A stretch of DNA of 64,000 nt. Source: Hymenobacter jeongseonensis (GTDB lineage Bacteria > Bacteroidota > Bacteroidia > Cytophagales > Hymenobacteraceae). Each line of letters starts with the position of its first letter. The first letter of the stretch is position 1. Both the position numbers and the translations under genes were made by a program. Shown here piece by piece: positions 1 through 8,988 of the stretch. The notes beneath the pieces were generated by a model. The model saw nothing but the letters and a program-made list of their open reading frames with translations, made no database searches and was not told the origin of the DNA. The stretch is taken from positions 372,001-436,000 of the forward strand of contig NZ_JADQDQ010000002.1 of NCBI RefSeq assembly GCF_015694725.1, written 5' to 3'.

Positions 1-1013
1 ACCTCGTTGCCCTGCTGCTGGTAGCTGGCCAGGGCCGCTTCAAACCCGCCCAGGCCGTAGAGAAACGCCCGCAGGTTGTCGGCGGTGATGTCGGCAAAAT
101 GCCGCCCGTAGCCCAGCTTTTCAACCTGAGCCGCGTTGAGCCACTGCTCAAACTGCGCCGGAATGGGAATGGCGCAGATGGGCTTGCGCAGAAACACGGC
201 CTCCGAAATCAACGAAAACCCACCGTTGGTAACCACTGCCCGAGCGCTGGCCAAATCGGCAATAAACCCGGCTTCGGAAAAGGCCCGCAGCTGCACGTTG
301 CCGTGGCTTTCTTCCTTATTGAAGCCGTACACGCGAAATTCCTGGTCGGGCAATTGCTGCAGCAGCGGCACCAAATTCTGCTGCGTAGTAGCCGACTGGT
401 ACACCAGCACGTGGCTACCGGCAGTAGGCTTAGCCGCCAGGATTTCGGGCCGAATGATGGGCGGCACCAACGTGGTTTCGTCTTTTTCCAGCGGCAAGTC
501 GAAGAAGGTGGTCACGAAATAATGCCGGCTGTGCGGCAGCTTGGCTCGCACTATGCTTTTGGCCAAATTGTAATTGCCACGCTCCGCTGGCGGAACGGCA
601 ACGTCAAGCTTGGCTCGGCTGATAATCTGCATGTTGTCGATGCTGATTATGGGCAGGCGCCGCATTTTGGCGAACAGATATGTGAAGGACTCAAAGTCGG
701 AAATAATTAATTCCGGCTCGAAATCACAGAGCAATTCCCGGTATTTAGCAAAGTTGACGCGTAGGTCGTCGGGCGCGGTGCGTAGGGTGAGCACCGCGGT
801 GCGGGCCTTGCTCACGGCCAGCCCCCGGTAGGCCAGGTGAAAACCCCGGATTTCGTGCACCCGCCCCGGAAACGCGGCTGCCAACATGTGGTAGGCGCGG
901 CTGCTGCTCACCACGCACACCTGATGGCCCTGGGCCAATAAGTGCGCGATAACCACTTTGCTGCGGGTGGCGTGGCCAAGGCCCTCGCCGGGCACTCCGT
1001 ATAAGATGTTCAT
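1..1013 (-). CDS. Glycosyltransferase, MJ1255/MurG-like (partial, 3' end outside window)
   Basis: The reading frame runs off the left edge of the window, so only about 337 N-terminal residues are seen. It starts at an ATG (1011-1013) and reads MNILYGVPGEGLGHATRS, a glycine-rich nucleotide-sugar transferase N-terminus typical of GT-B enzymes such as MurG and of the MJ1255-like family. Later, VTNGGFSLISEAVFLRKP is the usual C-terminal donor-binding segment (GG...SE...P). It has no signal peptide, so it is probably a cytoplasmic enzyme that transfers a sugar to a lipid or polysaccharide precursor. The acceptor cannot be told from sequence. No partner glycan genes lie in the window; the neighbour at 1270 is on the other strand. 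The family call is fairly safe, the substrate is unknown. Confidence 0.8.
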   Translation of the reverse strand, partial: MNILYGVPGEGLGHATRSKVVIAHLLAQGHQVCVVSSSRAYHMLAAAFPGRVHEIRGFHLAYRGLAVSKARTAVLTLRTAPDDLRVNFAKYRELLCDFEPELIISDFESFTYLFAKMRRLPIISIDNMQIISRAKLDVAVPPAERGNYNLAKSIVRAKLPHSRHYFVTTFFDLPLEKDETTLVPPIIRPEILAAKPTAGSHVLVYQSATTQQNLVPLLQQLPDQEFRVYGFNKEESHGNVQLRAFSEAGFIADLASARAVVTNGGFSLISEAVFLRKPICAIPIPAQFEQWLNAAQVEKLGYGRHFADITADNLRAFLYGLGGFEAALASYQQQGNE

Positions 1014-1269
1014 CTGAATTGCCGGGGTATAAGGGGCAGCGCGTGCACAGCCTGGGTTATTAAGCGGCAAATAACTGAAATTCCGCGACGGGCGCCGTTT
1101 ATTGTTCCTGCAAGCACTTTGCGGAAGGAAGCTCGCGGCCCCGCGGCCGGGCTCCGCACGCCTGGGTGGTTGCCCCGATGGGTAAGACGCTTGGGTTGAT
1201 TATGGCCGTGGTTTATGGCTGTTTCGGCTCGATTTTCGTTTTAGCCGCACACTGCTAACGTAAGCTTTT

Positions 1270-2205
1270 ATGAAGAACTCTTTTCTGCGCATTTCTTTTC
1301 GGCGGCCGGCCCTGGTTTTGGCCGCCGCTTCCCTCCTGCTGGCTACTTCCTGCACCGCGCCCCGCGCCATTGTGGCTACGGGTAAAGTCACGCCGCAGGG
1401 GGAATTTCGGGTGGGCTACAACCTGGGTTTTAATGTGGCGACGGCGCCGCTTGGCAAGGCCGGCTCGGCCCTGCGCGATGCCGCCAGCACGGCCGCCGGC
1501 AAAGACACCGTGGGCTACGGCGGGGCCGTAACCAACCTGCAAGCCGCCGCCCTGGCCTACATTCTGGACCCCGTGCAGCCCACCTCCGACCTCAGCATCC
1601 GCTACGGCATCATGCCGCGCCTCGATGCCGGCTACAAATACGCCTTTGGGTCGCACGTATTCGATGCCCAGTTTCAGCTACTCGGGCCCACCGGCTCGCC
1701 CGAAAGCCCGGGGGCCGGGGCCGCATCGGGAACCACCTATGCCAGCATCGGGCTGCAGTTTGCCACCCAGCGGGCCAAATTACCCAGCCTGCCCTTTCTG
1801 TCCGACATCAACTCGGTGCTAAATTTCAAAGCCACCCGCAACGACCTTCTGGTGCCGCTCATTTTCAGCCATTCCTTCGGGCCTGAGGAAGAAATCGGGG
1901 CCATTAGCTACGGCGTGGTGTATGCCCATAGCTGGGTGAGCTATGGTTTTGCACCGGACAATGTGTACCTCAACACCCAGAAAATTGCCGCGCTGCCTAC
2001 CCAAAGCCGCGACTTTTCGTCCTACGGCGGCTTCGTGAACCTGAAACTGGGTTACCGCTACTTCTACGTGATTCCGGCGGTATCCATTTTCTACCAGAAC
2101 TACGGGCAGTACGCGCTGCTCAACGGGGCTAGCACTTCGCTTAGTGGGGTCACGTTTGTGCCTTCGGTGGGTTTCCAGCTTCGCCTCCCAAATCTGCTGA
2201 AGTAG
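1270..2205 (+). CDS. Hypothetical outer-membrane lipoprotein
   Basis: This is a protein of 311 residues with an N-terminal hydrophobic stretch and a lipobox-like LLLATSC at about residues 22-28, so it is probably lipidated by Lgt (encoded at 58848). The rest has alternating hydrophobic/aromatic segments (for example KLGYRYFYVIPAVSIFYQ near residue 260) that suggest beta strands, perhaps a small barrel at the outer membrane. I do not recognise the family. It stands alone between a divergent glycosyltransferase and the guanine deaminase gene. A purine-related role is possible only by proximity. Confidence 0.7.
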   Translation: MKNSFLRISFRRPALVLAAASLLLATSCTAPRAIVATGKVTPQGEFRVGYNLGFNVATAPLGKAGSALRDAASTAAGKDTVGYGGAVTNLQAAALAYILDPVQPTSDLSIRYGIMPRLDAGYKYAFGSHVFDAQFQLLGPTGSPESPGAGAASGTTYASIGLQFATQRAKLPSLPFLSDINSVLNFKATRNDLLVPLIFSHSFGPEEEIGAISYGVVYAHSWVSYGFAPDNVYLNTQKIAALPTQSRDFSSYGGFVNLKLGYRYFYVIPAVSIFYQNYGQYALLNGASTSLSGVTFVPSVGFQLRLPNLLK

Positions 2206-2352
2206 CGCACTACTCCAGTTGCCATGGGAACCGGACAAGACCCTTTCGCGGGCGGGGTGGCAGCAGGCAGGTTAGATATAGAGTTCCGTGGCGTTCTTTG
2301 CTGCCCGTTTTTTGAATAAATTCCGCTCCTGTACTCCTACACCGCCCCACCT

Positions 2353-2829
2353 ATGGAAGCCCCCAACCCCGAATTCATGCGCGAAGCCATTCGCCTGTCC
2401 ATCGAGAAAATGCAGGCCGGGCACGGCGGCCCCTTTGGCGCAGTGGTGGTGAAAGATGGGCAAATCATTGCCCGCGGCTTCAATCAAGTTACGAGCACCC
2501 ACGACCCCACCTGTCACGCCGAGGTTGATGCCATCCGCAAGGCCTGTAAAGAGCTGGGCAGTTTCCAGCTCGATGACTGCGACCTGTACACCAGTTGCGA
2601 GCCCTGCCCCATGTGCTTGGGGGCCATTTATTGGGCCCGCCCCCGCCGCGTGTTCTACGGCAACACCAAGGCCGATGCCGCGGCCATCGGCTTCGACGAC
2701 CAGTTTATCTACGAGGAACTGGACCGCCCCATGGACTCCCGCCGCCTGCCCATGACGCAGCTGCTGCGCGAAGAAGCCCTGGCCGGGTTTCAGGCCTGGG
2801 AACAAAAGGAAGGCAAAACCGAGTATTAG
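2353..2829 (+). CDS. guaD: Guanine deaminase (nucleoside/cytidine deaminase fold)
   Basis: The 158-residue protein has the zinc-binding deaminase signature: HAE at residues 55-57 (zinc His and catalytic Glu) and PCPMC at 84-88 (two zinc Cys). The flanking text, with GGPFGAVVVKDG near the start and SCEPCPMCLGAIYWARP, closely follows the Bacillus subtilis GuaD type rather than the TadA tRNA deaminases, as I recall that family. It should convert guanine to xanthine plus ammonia in the cytoplasm. It lies just upstream of both xanthine dehydrogenase subunits on the same strand, which fits it feeding xanthine into that enzyme. A palindromic element separates it from xdhA. The start ATG is preceded by no Shine-Dalgarno site, as is common in this phylum. 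Confidence 0.88.
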   Translation: MEAPNPEFMREAIRLSIEKMQAGHGGPFGAVVVKDGQIIARGFNQVTSTHDPTCHAEVDAIRKACKELGSFQLDDCDLYTSCEPCPMCLGAIYWARPRRVFYGNTKADAAAIGFDDQFIYEELDRPMDSRRLPMTQLLREEALAGFQAWEQKEGKTEY

Positions 2830-2834
2830 GCAGT

Positions 2835-2939
2835 AAGGCTGTCATGCTGAGCGCAGTCGAAGCATCTCGCGTGCGGTAGTAACTCAATCCTTAAACGGTG
2901 CGCGCGAGATGCTTCGACTGCGCTCAGCATGACAGCCTT
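2835..2939. repeat. Long palindromic element, copy A (GTCATGCTGAGC family)
   Basis: Two perfect 37-base arms (2835-2871 and 2903-2939) flank a spacer of about 31 bases. The arm contains GTCATGCTGAGCGCAGTCGA followed by AGCATCTCGCG. The right arm ends 21 bases before the xdhA start codon. Any transcript through it would form a very stable hairpin between guaD and xdhA. Confidence 0.95.
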
Positions 2940-2960
2940 TTTGTCTTTCTTCGCCATTCC

Positions 2961-4502
2961 ATGATAGAATTCTACCTCAACGACCAGCCCATTCGCACCA
3001 CCGAGGCGCCGGCCAGTGCCCTGCTCGATTTTGTGCGCTACCACGAGCACCTGATGGGCACGAAAATCGGGTGCCGCGAGGGCGACTGCGGCGCCTGTAC
3101 CGTGCTGGTAGGCGAGCTGACTACCGATGGACAAAAGGTAACTTACCAGAGCATGACCAGCTGCCTCACGCCGCTGGGCAATGCCCACGGCAAGCACATC
3201 GTAACGGTGGAAGGCATCAACGCGGCCGCTGGGCAGCTCACGCCTGTGCAGCAGGCCATTGTGGAGGAAGGCGGCTCGCAGTGCGGCTTCTGCACGGTGG
3301 GCTTCGTGATGTCGCTCACGGGCCACAGCCTGAGCGAGCAGCCGGCGACGGAGAAAAGTACCATCGCGGCCATCGACGGCAACATTTGCCGTTGCACCGG
3401 CTACAAATCCCTGGAGCGCGCCGCCGCTACCCTCACCGCCCAACTGGCAAATCGGCCCACGCAAAACGCGGTGGCCTGGCTTAGCGAAAAGCAGTTCGTG
3501 CCCGCCTATTTTGAAGGAATCCCGGCCAAGCTAGCGGGCCTGCGCACCCAACTGGCCGATGCGGAAGCAAAGGCTAAGGCTTTAAACGAAGCCTCCTTCG
3601 CAACTGCCGGTAACGATGCCGGGGCGGTATCCACGTCGCCCAGCGGCCACGCCCAGAGCCAAAATGGCCACGGCAGTAGTTTCCCGCACGCCGCGCACCC
3701 ACTCTTGGGCGGCGGAACTGATTTGCTGGTGCAGCGCCTCGAAGAGTTGCGCGAGCAGCCGGTACGCCTGGTTTTTGACCAAAGCGGAAGGCGCGGCATT
3801 CGCCAGGAAGCAGCGGGGCGCGTGGTACTAGGCGCCGCCACCACGGCCAGCCATTTGCTCGAATCGGAGTTGATGCGCAGCCTGATTCCCCAACTGCCGC
3901 AGTACCTGAAACTGGTGTCGAGCACGCCCATTCGGAACATGGGCACTGTGGCCGGCAACTTCATCAACGGCTCACCGATTGGGGACCTGACCATCATGTT
4001 CCTGGCCTTAGGAGCTTCCATCACCTTGGCGGACCTCACCGGTGCGACTCGTGAATTAGCGCTGCCTAACGTGTACCTCGGCTACAAAAGGCTGGCAAAA
4101 ACTGCCGACGAACAAGTCACTGAAATCAGCTTTCCGACTTCCCTGCCAGGCGATTTTTTCAACTTTGAAAAGGTCTCCAAACGCACTCATCTGGACATTG
4201 CCAGCGTGAACTCTGCCGCTTGGCTCCGGGTCGAAAACGGCATCATTCAAGCCGCGCGGGTGTCGGCGGGCGGCGTGGGCCCTGTGCCGCTGTACCTGGC
4301 GCGCACCAGCGACTTTCTGGTGGGCCGTGAGCTTTCAGCGGAAACCGTGGCCGCGGCCAATGAGGTGATGCAAACCGAAATTAGCCCGATTTCTGATGTG
4401 CGCGGCACGGTGGAATACAAGCGCTTGCTGTTGCGCCAATTGCTACTGGCGCATTTTCTGCGGTTTGCGCCGGAGGAAATAGTGGTAAGCAACCTCATTT
4501 AA
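2961..4502 (+). CDS. xdhA: Xanthine dehydrogenase, [2Fe-2S]/FAD subunit
   Basis: This is the iron-sulfur plus FAD subunit (513 residues) of a two-subunit xanthine dehydrogenase, which oxidises hypoxanthine/xanthine to urate. The N-terminal plant-type ferredoxin domain carries C38, C43, C46 and C68. The second cluster domain has C108, C111, C143 and C145 (CGFC and CRC). The FAD-binding domain follows from about residue 240 with a glycine-rich GGGTDLLVQR and PIRNMGTVAGNF. I chose the ATG at 2961: the frame is open back to 2898, but that upstream part is the translated palindrome, and MIEFYLND is the usual N-terminus. It forms a unit with xdhB downstream, interrupted by palindrome copy B. A residue 185-240 linker rich in Ala, Gly and Ser joins the two halves. 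Confidence 0.93.
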   Translation: MIEFYLNDQPIRTTEAPASALLDFVRYHEHLMGTKIGCREGDCGACTVLVGELTTDGQKVTYQSMTSCLTPLGNAHGKHIVTVEGINAAAGQLTPVQQAIVEEGGSQCGFCTVGFVMSLTGHSLSEQPATEKSTIAAIDGNICRCTGYKSLERAAATLTAQLANRPTQNAVAWLSEKQFVPAYFEGIPAKLAGLRTQLADAEAKAKALNEASFATAGNDAGAVSTSPSGHAQSQNGHGSSFPHAAHPLLGGGTDLLVQRLEELREQPVRLVFDQSGRRGIRQEAAGRVVLGAATTASHLLESELMRSLIPQLPQYLKLVSSTPIRNMGTVAGNFINGSPIGDLTIMFLALGASITLADLTGATRELALPNVYLGYKRLAKTADEQVTEISFPTSLPGDFFNFEKVSKRTHLDIASVNSAAWLRVENGIIQAARVSAGGVGPVPLYLARTSDFLVGRELSAETVAAANEVMQTEISPISDVRGTVEYKRLLLRQLLLAHFLRFAPEEIVVSNLI

Positions 4503-4516
4503 ACACTAGAAAAGAC

Positions 4517-4612
4517 CGTCATGCTGAGCGCAGTCGAAGCATCTCGCGTGCTATAGTAAACTCAATCATCCAACGATGCGAGCGAGATGCTTCGACTGCG
4601 CTCAGCATGACG
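4517..4612. repeat. Long palindromic element, copy B
   Basis: The arms at 4517-4547 and 4582-4612 (31 bases each) are perfect inverted copies with the same core as copy A. The element lies 15 bases after the xdhA stop codon and ends 33 bases before the xdhB start. The apparent in-frame ATG at 4607 belongs to the repeat and is not the likely xdhB start. Confidence 0.95.
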
Positions 4613-4645
4613 TTCAATCTTGGGCTATTTCAGCCTGCCATAGCC

Positions 4646-6961
4646 ATGAATCACCTTGACCCCCAGCGCCACGTGCGCGGCGAATCGCAGTACCTCGACG
4701 ATGTACCCACGCAGCAGGGCACTCTGTTCGCAGCCGTGTTCGAGAGCCCACTGGCGCATGGCGTACTTGTAAATCTGGATTTGAGCGCGGCCCTAGCGGC
4801 GCCCGGGGTAGTGCGGATTCTCACGGCTGACGATATTCCGGGCGACAACCAGATTGGCGGCATTGTGCCCGATGAGCCGCTGCTGGCTCACGGCCACGTG
4901 CACTTCCGGGGGCAACCGGTGGCTCTGGTACTGGCCCGCCACGAGCACCAGGCGCATGCCGCGCTCAAGCTCATCAAGGTTGATATTGAGCCGCTGCCCA
5001 TCATCACGGACCCGCGCGTGGCCGCCGCGCAGGGCGAACTGATTGTGCCGCCGCGCACCTTTAAAATTGGTGATTCGGCGGCCACTTGGGCTTCGTGCGC
5101 GCATGTGTTCGAGGGCGTGGCCGAGAGTGGCGGGCAGGAGCATTTGTACATTGAAACGCAGGGCGCCTACGCCTTTCCCACGGAAATGGGCGGCGTGCGC
5201 ATCATCTCGTCTACCCAGGGCCCTACGGCCGTGCAGCGCCACACAGCGCACGTACTAGGCCTGGGCATGCACCAAGTAGAAGTGGACGTGACGCGCCTCG
5301 GCGGCGGTTTTGGTGGCAAAGAGGACCAAGCCACGCCGTGGGGCGCGCTGGCGGCACTGGGCGCGTATTGCACCAAAAAGCCGGTGAAGCTGGTGCTCGA
5401 CCGCATGGCCGACATGCGCATGACCGGCAAGCGCCATCCCTACTCGTCCGACTTCAAAATTGGATTAGATAAGGACCTAAGAATCGTGGCCTATGAAGTC
5501 ACGTTTTTTCAGAATGCCGGCGCGGCCGCCGACCTCTCCCCGGCCGTGATGGAGCGCACCCTGTTCCACGCCACCAACTCCTATTTTGTGCCCAACGTGA
5601 CGGCTACGGCCTTCAGCTGCCGCACCAACTTGCCGCCCAATACGGCCTTTCGGGGCTTTGGCGGGCCGCAGGGCATGTTTGTCATTGAGTCGGCCATTGC
5701 CAAAGCCGCGGAGGAGTTGGGCATTCCGGCCTGCGAGATTCAGCGCAAGAATCTGCTGCGCGAAAACGACCTGTTCTCCTACCGCCAGCCCGCCGAAATG
5801 TGCCACGCCGAGCAGGCCTGGGACACCGCGGCCAAGGAATTTGATTTGGCAGGTACTCGGGCCGAAGTCGAGCAGTTCAACCAGCAGAACAAGCTGCAAA
5901 AGAAAGGCTTGGCGGTAATGCCGATTTGCTTCGGCATTTCATTCACCAAAACGCCCATGAACCAGGCCCGTGCCCTGGTGCACATCTATTCCGATGGCTC
6001 GGTGGGCGTGAGCACCGGCGCCGTGGAAATGGGCCAGGGCGTGAACACCAAAATTGCGCACGTAGCGGCCCGCACCCTGGGCATTTCGGTGAACCGCGTG
6101 AAGGTGGAAAGCACCAACACCACCCGCGTGGCCAACACCTCGCCCAGCGCCGCCAGTGCCACCGCCGACCTCAACGGCAAAGCCACCGAAATGGCCTGCG
6201 CCGCCCTGCGCGAGCGGCTGCTGCGCCACGCCTGCACCGAGTACACGCTGAATTACGAAGGCTTGGAAATCCGCGACGAGCAGGTACTCGCCGCCGGAGT
6301 ACCGGCCGAAACCGACTGGGAAAAGCTGGTATCATCGGCCTTCTGGAAGCGCGTAGCCCTCACCGAAAACGCCCACTACGCCACGCCCGACCTGCATTTT
6401 GACGCCGCGACCAATCAGGGCCACCCCTTCGCCTACCACGTCTACGGCACGGCCATCACCACCGTCACCGTCGACTGCCTGCGCGGCACCTACACGGTGG
6501 ACGCCCTACGCATTGCCCACGATTTTGGCCAGAGCTTCAACGAAGTAATTGACCGCGGCCAGATTGAGGGCGGCGCCGTGCAAGGCATTGGCTGGATGAC
6601 GATGGAGGAAATTGCCTACAACGCCGAAGGCCGGCTGCTCAGCAACTCGCTCAACAGCTACAAAATCCCAGACATTTACGCCGCCCCCAAAGTACTGGAC
6701 GTGCATTTCCTCGACACGCCGGGCCACCCCAAGGCCATTCTGCGCTCCAAGGCAGTGGGCGAGCCGCCGCTCATGTACGGCATCGGCACCTACTTCGCCC
6801 TGCGCGACGCCGTGCGGGCCTTCCAGCCGCGCACCGCCCTGCCCTTCTCCGCTCCCATGACGCCGGAAAAGGTGCTGGTAAGCCTGTACCCGGAGTTTTC
6901 GGCGGCTGAGACAGGCTGGAACGCTACGGCTGTTGGGACTCCCGCATCCATAGCTTCTTAG
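4646..6961 (+). CDS. xdhB: Xanthine dehydrogenase, molybdopterin-binding subunit
   Basis: The 771-residue protein is the molybdenum-cofactor subunit, where the purine is hydroxylated. Visible family motifs are GGGFGGKEDQ (about residue 220), FRGFGGPQG (about 335) and near the C-terminus KAVGEPPLMYG, whose Glu (E706) corresponds to the catalytic base of xanthine oxidases. I prefer the ATG at 4646 (MNHLDPQRHVRGESQY), the usual N-terminal text, over the ATG at 4607 that sits inside the palindrome. Its partner is xdhA. The cofactor-sulfuration factor XdhC is encoded at 14526. A bidirectional hairpin terminator follows. Confidence 0.93.
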   Translation: MNHLDPQRHVRGESQYLDDVPTQQGTLFAAVFESPLAHGVLVNLDLSAALAAPGVVRILTADDIPGDNQIGGIVPDEPLLAHGHVHFRGQPVALVLARHEHQAHAALKLIKVDIEPLPIITDPRVAAAQGELIVPPRTFKIGDSAATWASCAHVFEGVAESGGQEHLYIETQGAYAFPTEMGGVRIISSTQGPTAVQRHTAHVLGLGMHQVEVDVTRLGGGFGGKEDQATPWGALAALGAYCTKKPVKLVLDRMADMRMTGKRHPYSSDFKIGLDKDLRIVAYEVTFFQNAGAAADLSPAVMERTLFHATNSYFVPNVTATAFSCRTNLPPNTAFRGFGGPQGMFVIESAIAKAAEELGIPACEIQRKNLLRENDLFSYRQPAEMCHAEQAWDTAAKEFDLAGTRAEVEQFNQQNKLQKKGLAVMPICFGISFTKTPMNQARALVHIYSDGSVGVSTGAVEMGQGVNTKIAHVAARTLGISVNRVKVESTNTTRVANTSPSAASATADLNGKATEMACAALRERLLRHACTEYTLNYEGLEIRDEQVLAAGVPAETDWEKLVSSAFWKRVALTENAHYATPDLHFDAATNQGHPFAYHVYGTAITTVTVDCLRGTYTVDALRIAHDFGQSFNEVIDRGQIEGGAVQGIGWMTMEEIAYNAEGRLLSNSLNSYKIPDIYAAPKVLDVHFLDTPGHPKAILRSKAVGEPPLMYGIGTYFALRDAVRAFQPRTALPFSAPMTPEKVLVSLYPEFSAAETGWNATAVGTPASIAS

Positions 6962-6982
6962 GCAGCCTCCAAATTGAACCTA

Positions 6983-7023
6983 CAAAGCAAAGGGCCTCTC
7001 ACAGTGAGAGGCCCTTTGCTTTG
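6983..7023. terminator. Bidirectional intrinsic terminator between convergent genes
   Basis: A near-perfect hairpin with a 20-base stem (CAAAGCAAAGGGCCTCTCAC and its complement, bases 6983-7002 and 7004-7023) and a tiny loop, located between the convergent xdhB and DUF6986-type genes. The A-rich and T-rich outer ends fit termination in both directions. Confidence 0.85.
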
Positions 7024-7048
7024 TTGTACTGCTGGCGTAAGTTGCCGT

Positions 7049-8488
7049 TTAAGCCACAACTTGCTTCCGACGGCCTTCCAGAATGCGGAAGAACGAGCGG
7101 GTGTTAATTTCGTCGCGGGTCAGGCCGGTGGCTTCAATTTCTTCCTCGGAAATGGCGCCGCAGTTCAGCGCTTTCAGGAAGAAGTTGAGCAGACCTTGGC
7201 CGGTGGCGGCGTCGTCGAAAATGTCGCCGGTGAGGGTGGAAATGGCGGCGCGCTCCACGAAGGTTTTCAGGCGAAGCACGGCGTCATCGTAGCTGCTCAG
7301 GAAGAAGTTGTAGGTGGCGGCGTAGCGCATGGGCAGTTGCGCGGGGTTCAGGTCCCAGCCCTGGTACATGCCGTTGATGAGCGAGTGCGTGCTGTGGTGG
7401 AATGCTTGGCGCCAGGCGTTGTGCACCGATTCCTGGTTTTCGCGTAGCTGGGCGAAGGTCAAATTATCGCCGCGGTGCGGGCCGATGGGCATGACGTTGG
7501 TAGCGCCATCGGAGAGGAAAATGCCGGTACCGCCGAGCGCCACCTTGGTCATGTGGTGGGCGAAGTCGCACACGGGGTGGCCCATGGTCTGGTACTTGGC
7601 CGTGATGCCGCAGCTGGCGGTATAGTCGTAGGTGCCGAAGTGGGCAGCAATGCAGCGCCCCTCGCTGGCCCGGATGATGCGCATGAGCGGGTTGCGCCCC
7701 TCCTCGTCCATGATGATTTGCGTGGCCTCTACCATGGTTTCCATTTTGAGGGTGCCGGGCGCCAGGCCGTTGGCCTTTTCCAGCAGCTCAAACAGGCGCA
7801 CCATCGTCGTCATCTGCTCCGGGATGGTCACCTTGGGCAGCATCACCACGAAGTTGTCGGGCAGCTTGCCGCCGGTTTCGGCTAGCAGCGTGGTCAGGAA
7901 AATATCGAGCGTGCGTACGCCGCGGGCTTTCATGTCCTCGGTGAAGGGCTTGATGCGGATGCCAATAAAGGGCGACAGCGTGCCTTGGGCCATGCCCTTG
8001 GCCACTTCCTGAGCGGCGCGTACGGCGGTTTCGTCTTCCTCGGCATCGGGGCGGTTGCCGAAACCATCTTCGAAATCCACGCGGAAGTCTTCCACGGCTT
8101 CGCGCTTCAGCTTCTGCACAATTTTATTGTAGACGGAGTACGCCAGCCAGGCAGGCTCGTGCTTGCGCTCGGCGGGCGTCATGGCATCGAGGCGAGCGGT
8201 AAGGTCGGCCACATCAGCAGCCAGCGTGGGCAGGTGCTCGTGGTTTTTGAGCTGCAGCACGCGGGCCATCTCCACGAAGTTGGGCGCGTAGGTCTGCAGG
8301 TTATTCAGGGCAATGTCGCCCATCCGCACGCAGGTATCGGCCTTGAACAGGTTGGCGCCGCCGTACACGGTGTGCACAGGCTGGCGGTCGGGCTTGTCGC
8401 CCGGATAGATTTGCTGGAATTGCAGGTTGGCCACGCCCAATTGGTCGAGCAAGGCGGCTTTGTCGGATTCGGGTAAGCTGAGTTTCAT
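7049..8488 (-). CDS. Aldolase/citrate-lyase/malate-synthase-like protein (DUF6986-type)
   Basis: This 479-residue protein shows features of the HpcH/HpaI aldolase - citrate lyase beta - malate synthase superfamily: VDFEDGFGNRP (about residue 138), FIGIRIKPF, VVMLPKV, LKMETMVEA with acidic metal-ligand candidates, and AAHFGTYDYTAS. From memory it matches the DUF6986 group, whose members often accompany urate/allantoin genes; this name is not checked here. It is shorter than malate synthase A (about 530 residues) and is not a clear orthologue. It is the last gene of the minus-strand allantoin operon, so a role on the end products (ureidoglycolate or glyoxylate) is the natural inference. Palindrome C lies 42 bases upstream of its start. 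Substrate is unknown. Confidence 0.72.
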   Translation of the reverse strand: MKLSLPESDKAALLDQLGVANLQFQQIYPGDKPDRQPVHTVYGGANLFKADTCVRMGDIALNNLQTYAPNFVEMARVLQLKNHEHLPTLAADVADLTARLDAMTPAERKHEPAWLAYSVYNKIVQKLKREAVEDFRVDFEDGFGNRPDAEEDETAVRAAQEVAKGMAQGTLSPFIGIRIKPFTEDMKARGVRTLDIFLTTLLAETGGKLPDNFVVMLPKVTIPEQMTTMVRLFELLEKANGLAPGTLKMETMVEATQIIMDEEGRNPLMRIIRASEGRCIAAHFGTYDYTASCGITAKYQTMGHPVCDFAHHMTKVALGGTGIFLSDGATNVMPIGPHRGDNLTFAQLRENQESVHNAWRQAFHHSTHSLINGMYQGWDLNPAQLPMRYAATYNFFLSSYDDAVLRLKTFVERAAISTLTGDIFDDAATGQGLLNFFLKALNCGAISEEEIEATGLTRDEINTRSFFRILEGRRKQVVA

Positions 8489-8530
8489 GGTGGGAATTTA
8501 ATTGTCAGTTGTTCGTTTTCAGCTAATCAG

Positions 8531-8622
8531 AACGTCATGCTGAGCGCAGCCGAAGCATCTCGCGTGCAATAACTAATTACTGGTGGCACGCGAGATGCTT
8601 CGGCTGCGCTCAGCATGACGTT
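8531..8622. repeat. Long palindromic element, copy C
   Basis: Perfect 37-base arms (8531-8567 and 8586-8622) with core GCGCAGCCGAAGCATCTCGCG; here AGTC of copies A and B is replaced by AGCC, and the change is compensated in the other arm. The element sits between uraH and the DUF6986-type gene, starting 42 bases upstream of the latter's start codon. A T-run follows on the + strand. Confidence 0.95.
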
Positions 8623-8649
8623 TTTTATTTAAATGGCGTAAACACCAAA

Positions 8650-8988
8650 TCAGGAGCCGCGGTAGGTGGCGTAGCCGAAGGGATTCAGCAGCAGCGGCAC
8701 GTGATAATGCTCAGTCGTTGCCACGTCAAAAACGATTTCTACGAAGGGATAAAAATTTGCCGTTTCGTCCTGCGCGAAATATTCTTTGGTAAAGAATTTC
8801 ATTTTATAAACGCCCAATTCCAGTTGCGTCGAATTGGGTAATAAATCCGCAATTCGGCCGTCTTTATTCGTGACGCCGCGCGCAATTTCCTGCCAATTAT
8901 CACCGGATTGCTGCAATAGTGCAATGGTGACATTTACAGCGGGTTTGCCCTTGGTGGTGTCGAGAATATGCGTTGTTATTTGGCTCAT
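8650..8988 (-). CDS. uraH: 5-Hydroxyisourate hydrolase (transthyretin-like)
   Basis: The 112-residue protein has the exact family ends: THILDTTKGKPA at the N-terminus (with the active-site His at residue 7) and the C-terminal tetrapeptide YRGS (residues 109-112). HYHVPLLLNPFGYATYRGS is the usual closing segment. It hydrolyses 5-hydroxyisourate, the product of urate oxidation by PuuD (encoded at 13107), to OHCU. No signal peptide is seen, so it acts in the cytoplasm. Its ATG overlaps the uraD stop codon by four bases (ATGA at 8985-8988), showing translational coupling. Confidence 0.95.
   Translation of the reverse strand: MSQITTHILDTTKGKPAVNVTIALLQQSGDNWQEIARGVTNKDGRIADLLPNSTQLELGVYKMKFFTKEYFAQDETANFYPFVEIVFDVATTEHYHVPLLLNPFGYATYRGS

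Noticed and set aside
1014..1269. Possible RNA gene in the spacer before the first lipoprotein
   Set aside because: GC-rich with small palindromic bits but no tRNA cloverleaf or known riboswitch pattern visible.
2898..2960. In-frame upstream extension of xdhA
   Set aside because: The residues are the translated palindrome (CFDCAQHDS), not a ferredoxin N-terminus.
4607..4645. In-frame ATG at 4607 as start of xdhB
   Set aside because: It lies inside palindrome copy B; the ATG at 4646 gives the normal N-terminus.
7049..8488. Calling the DUF6986-type protein malate synthase AceB
   Set aside because: It has superfamily features but is about 50 residues too short and lacks a convincing match to the malate synthase signature I know.
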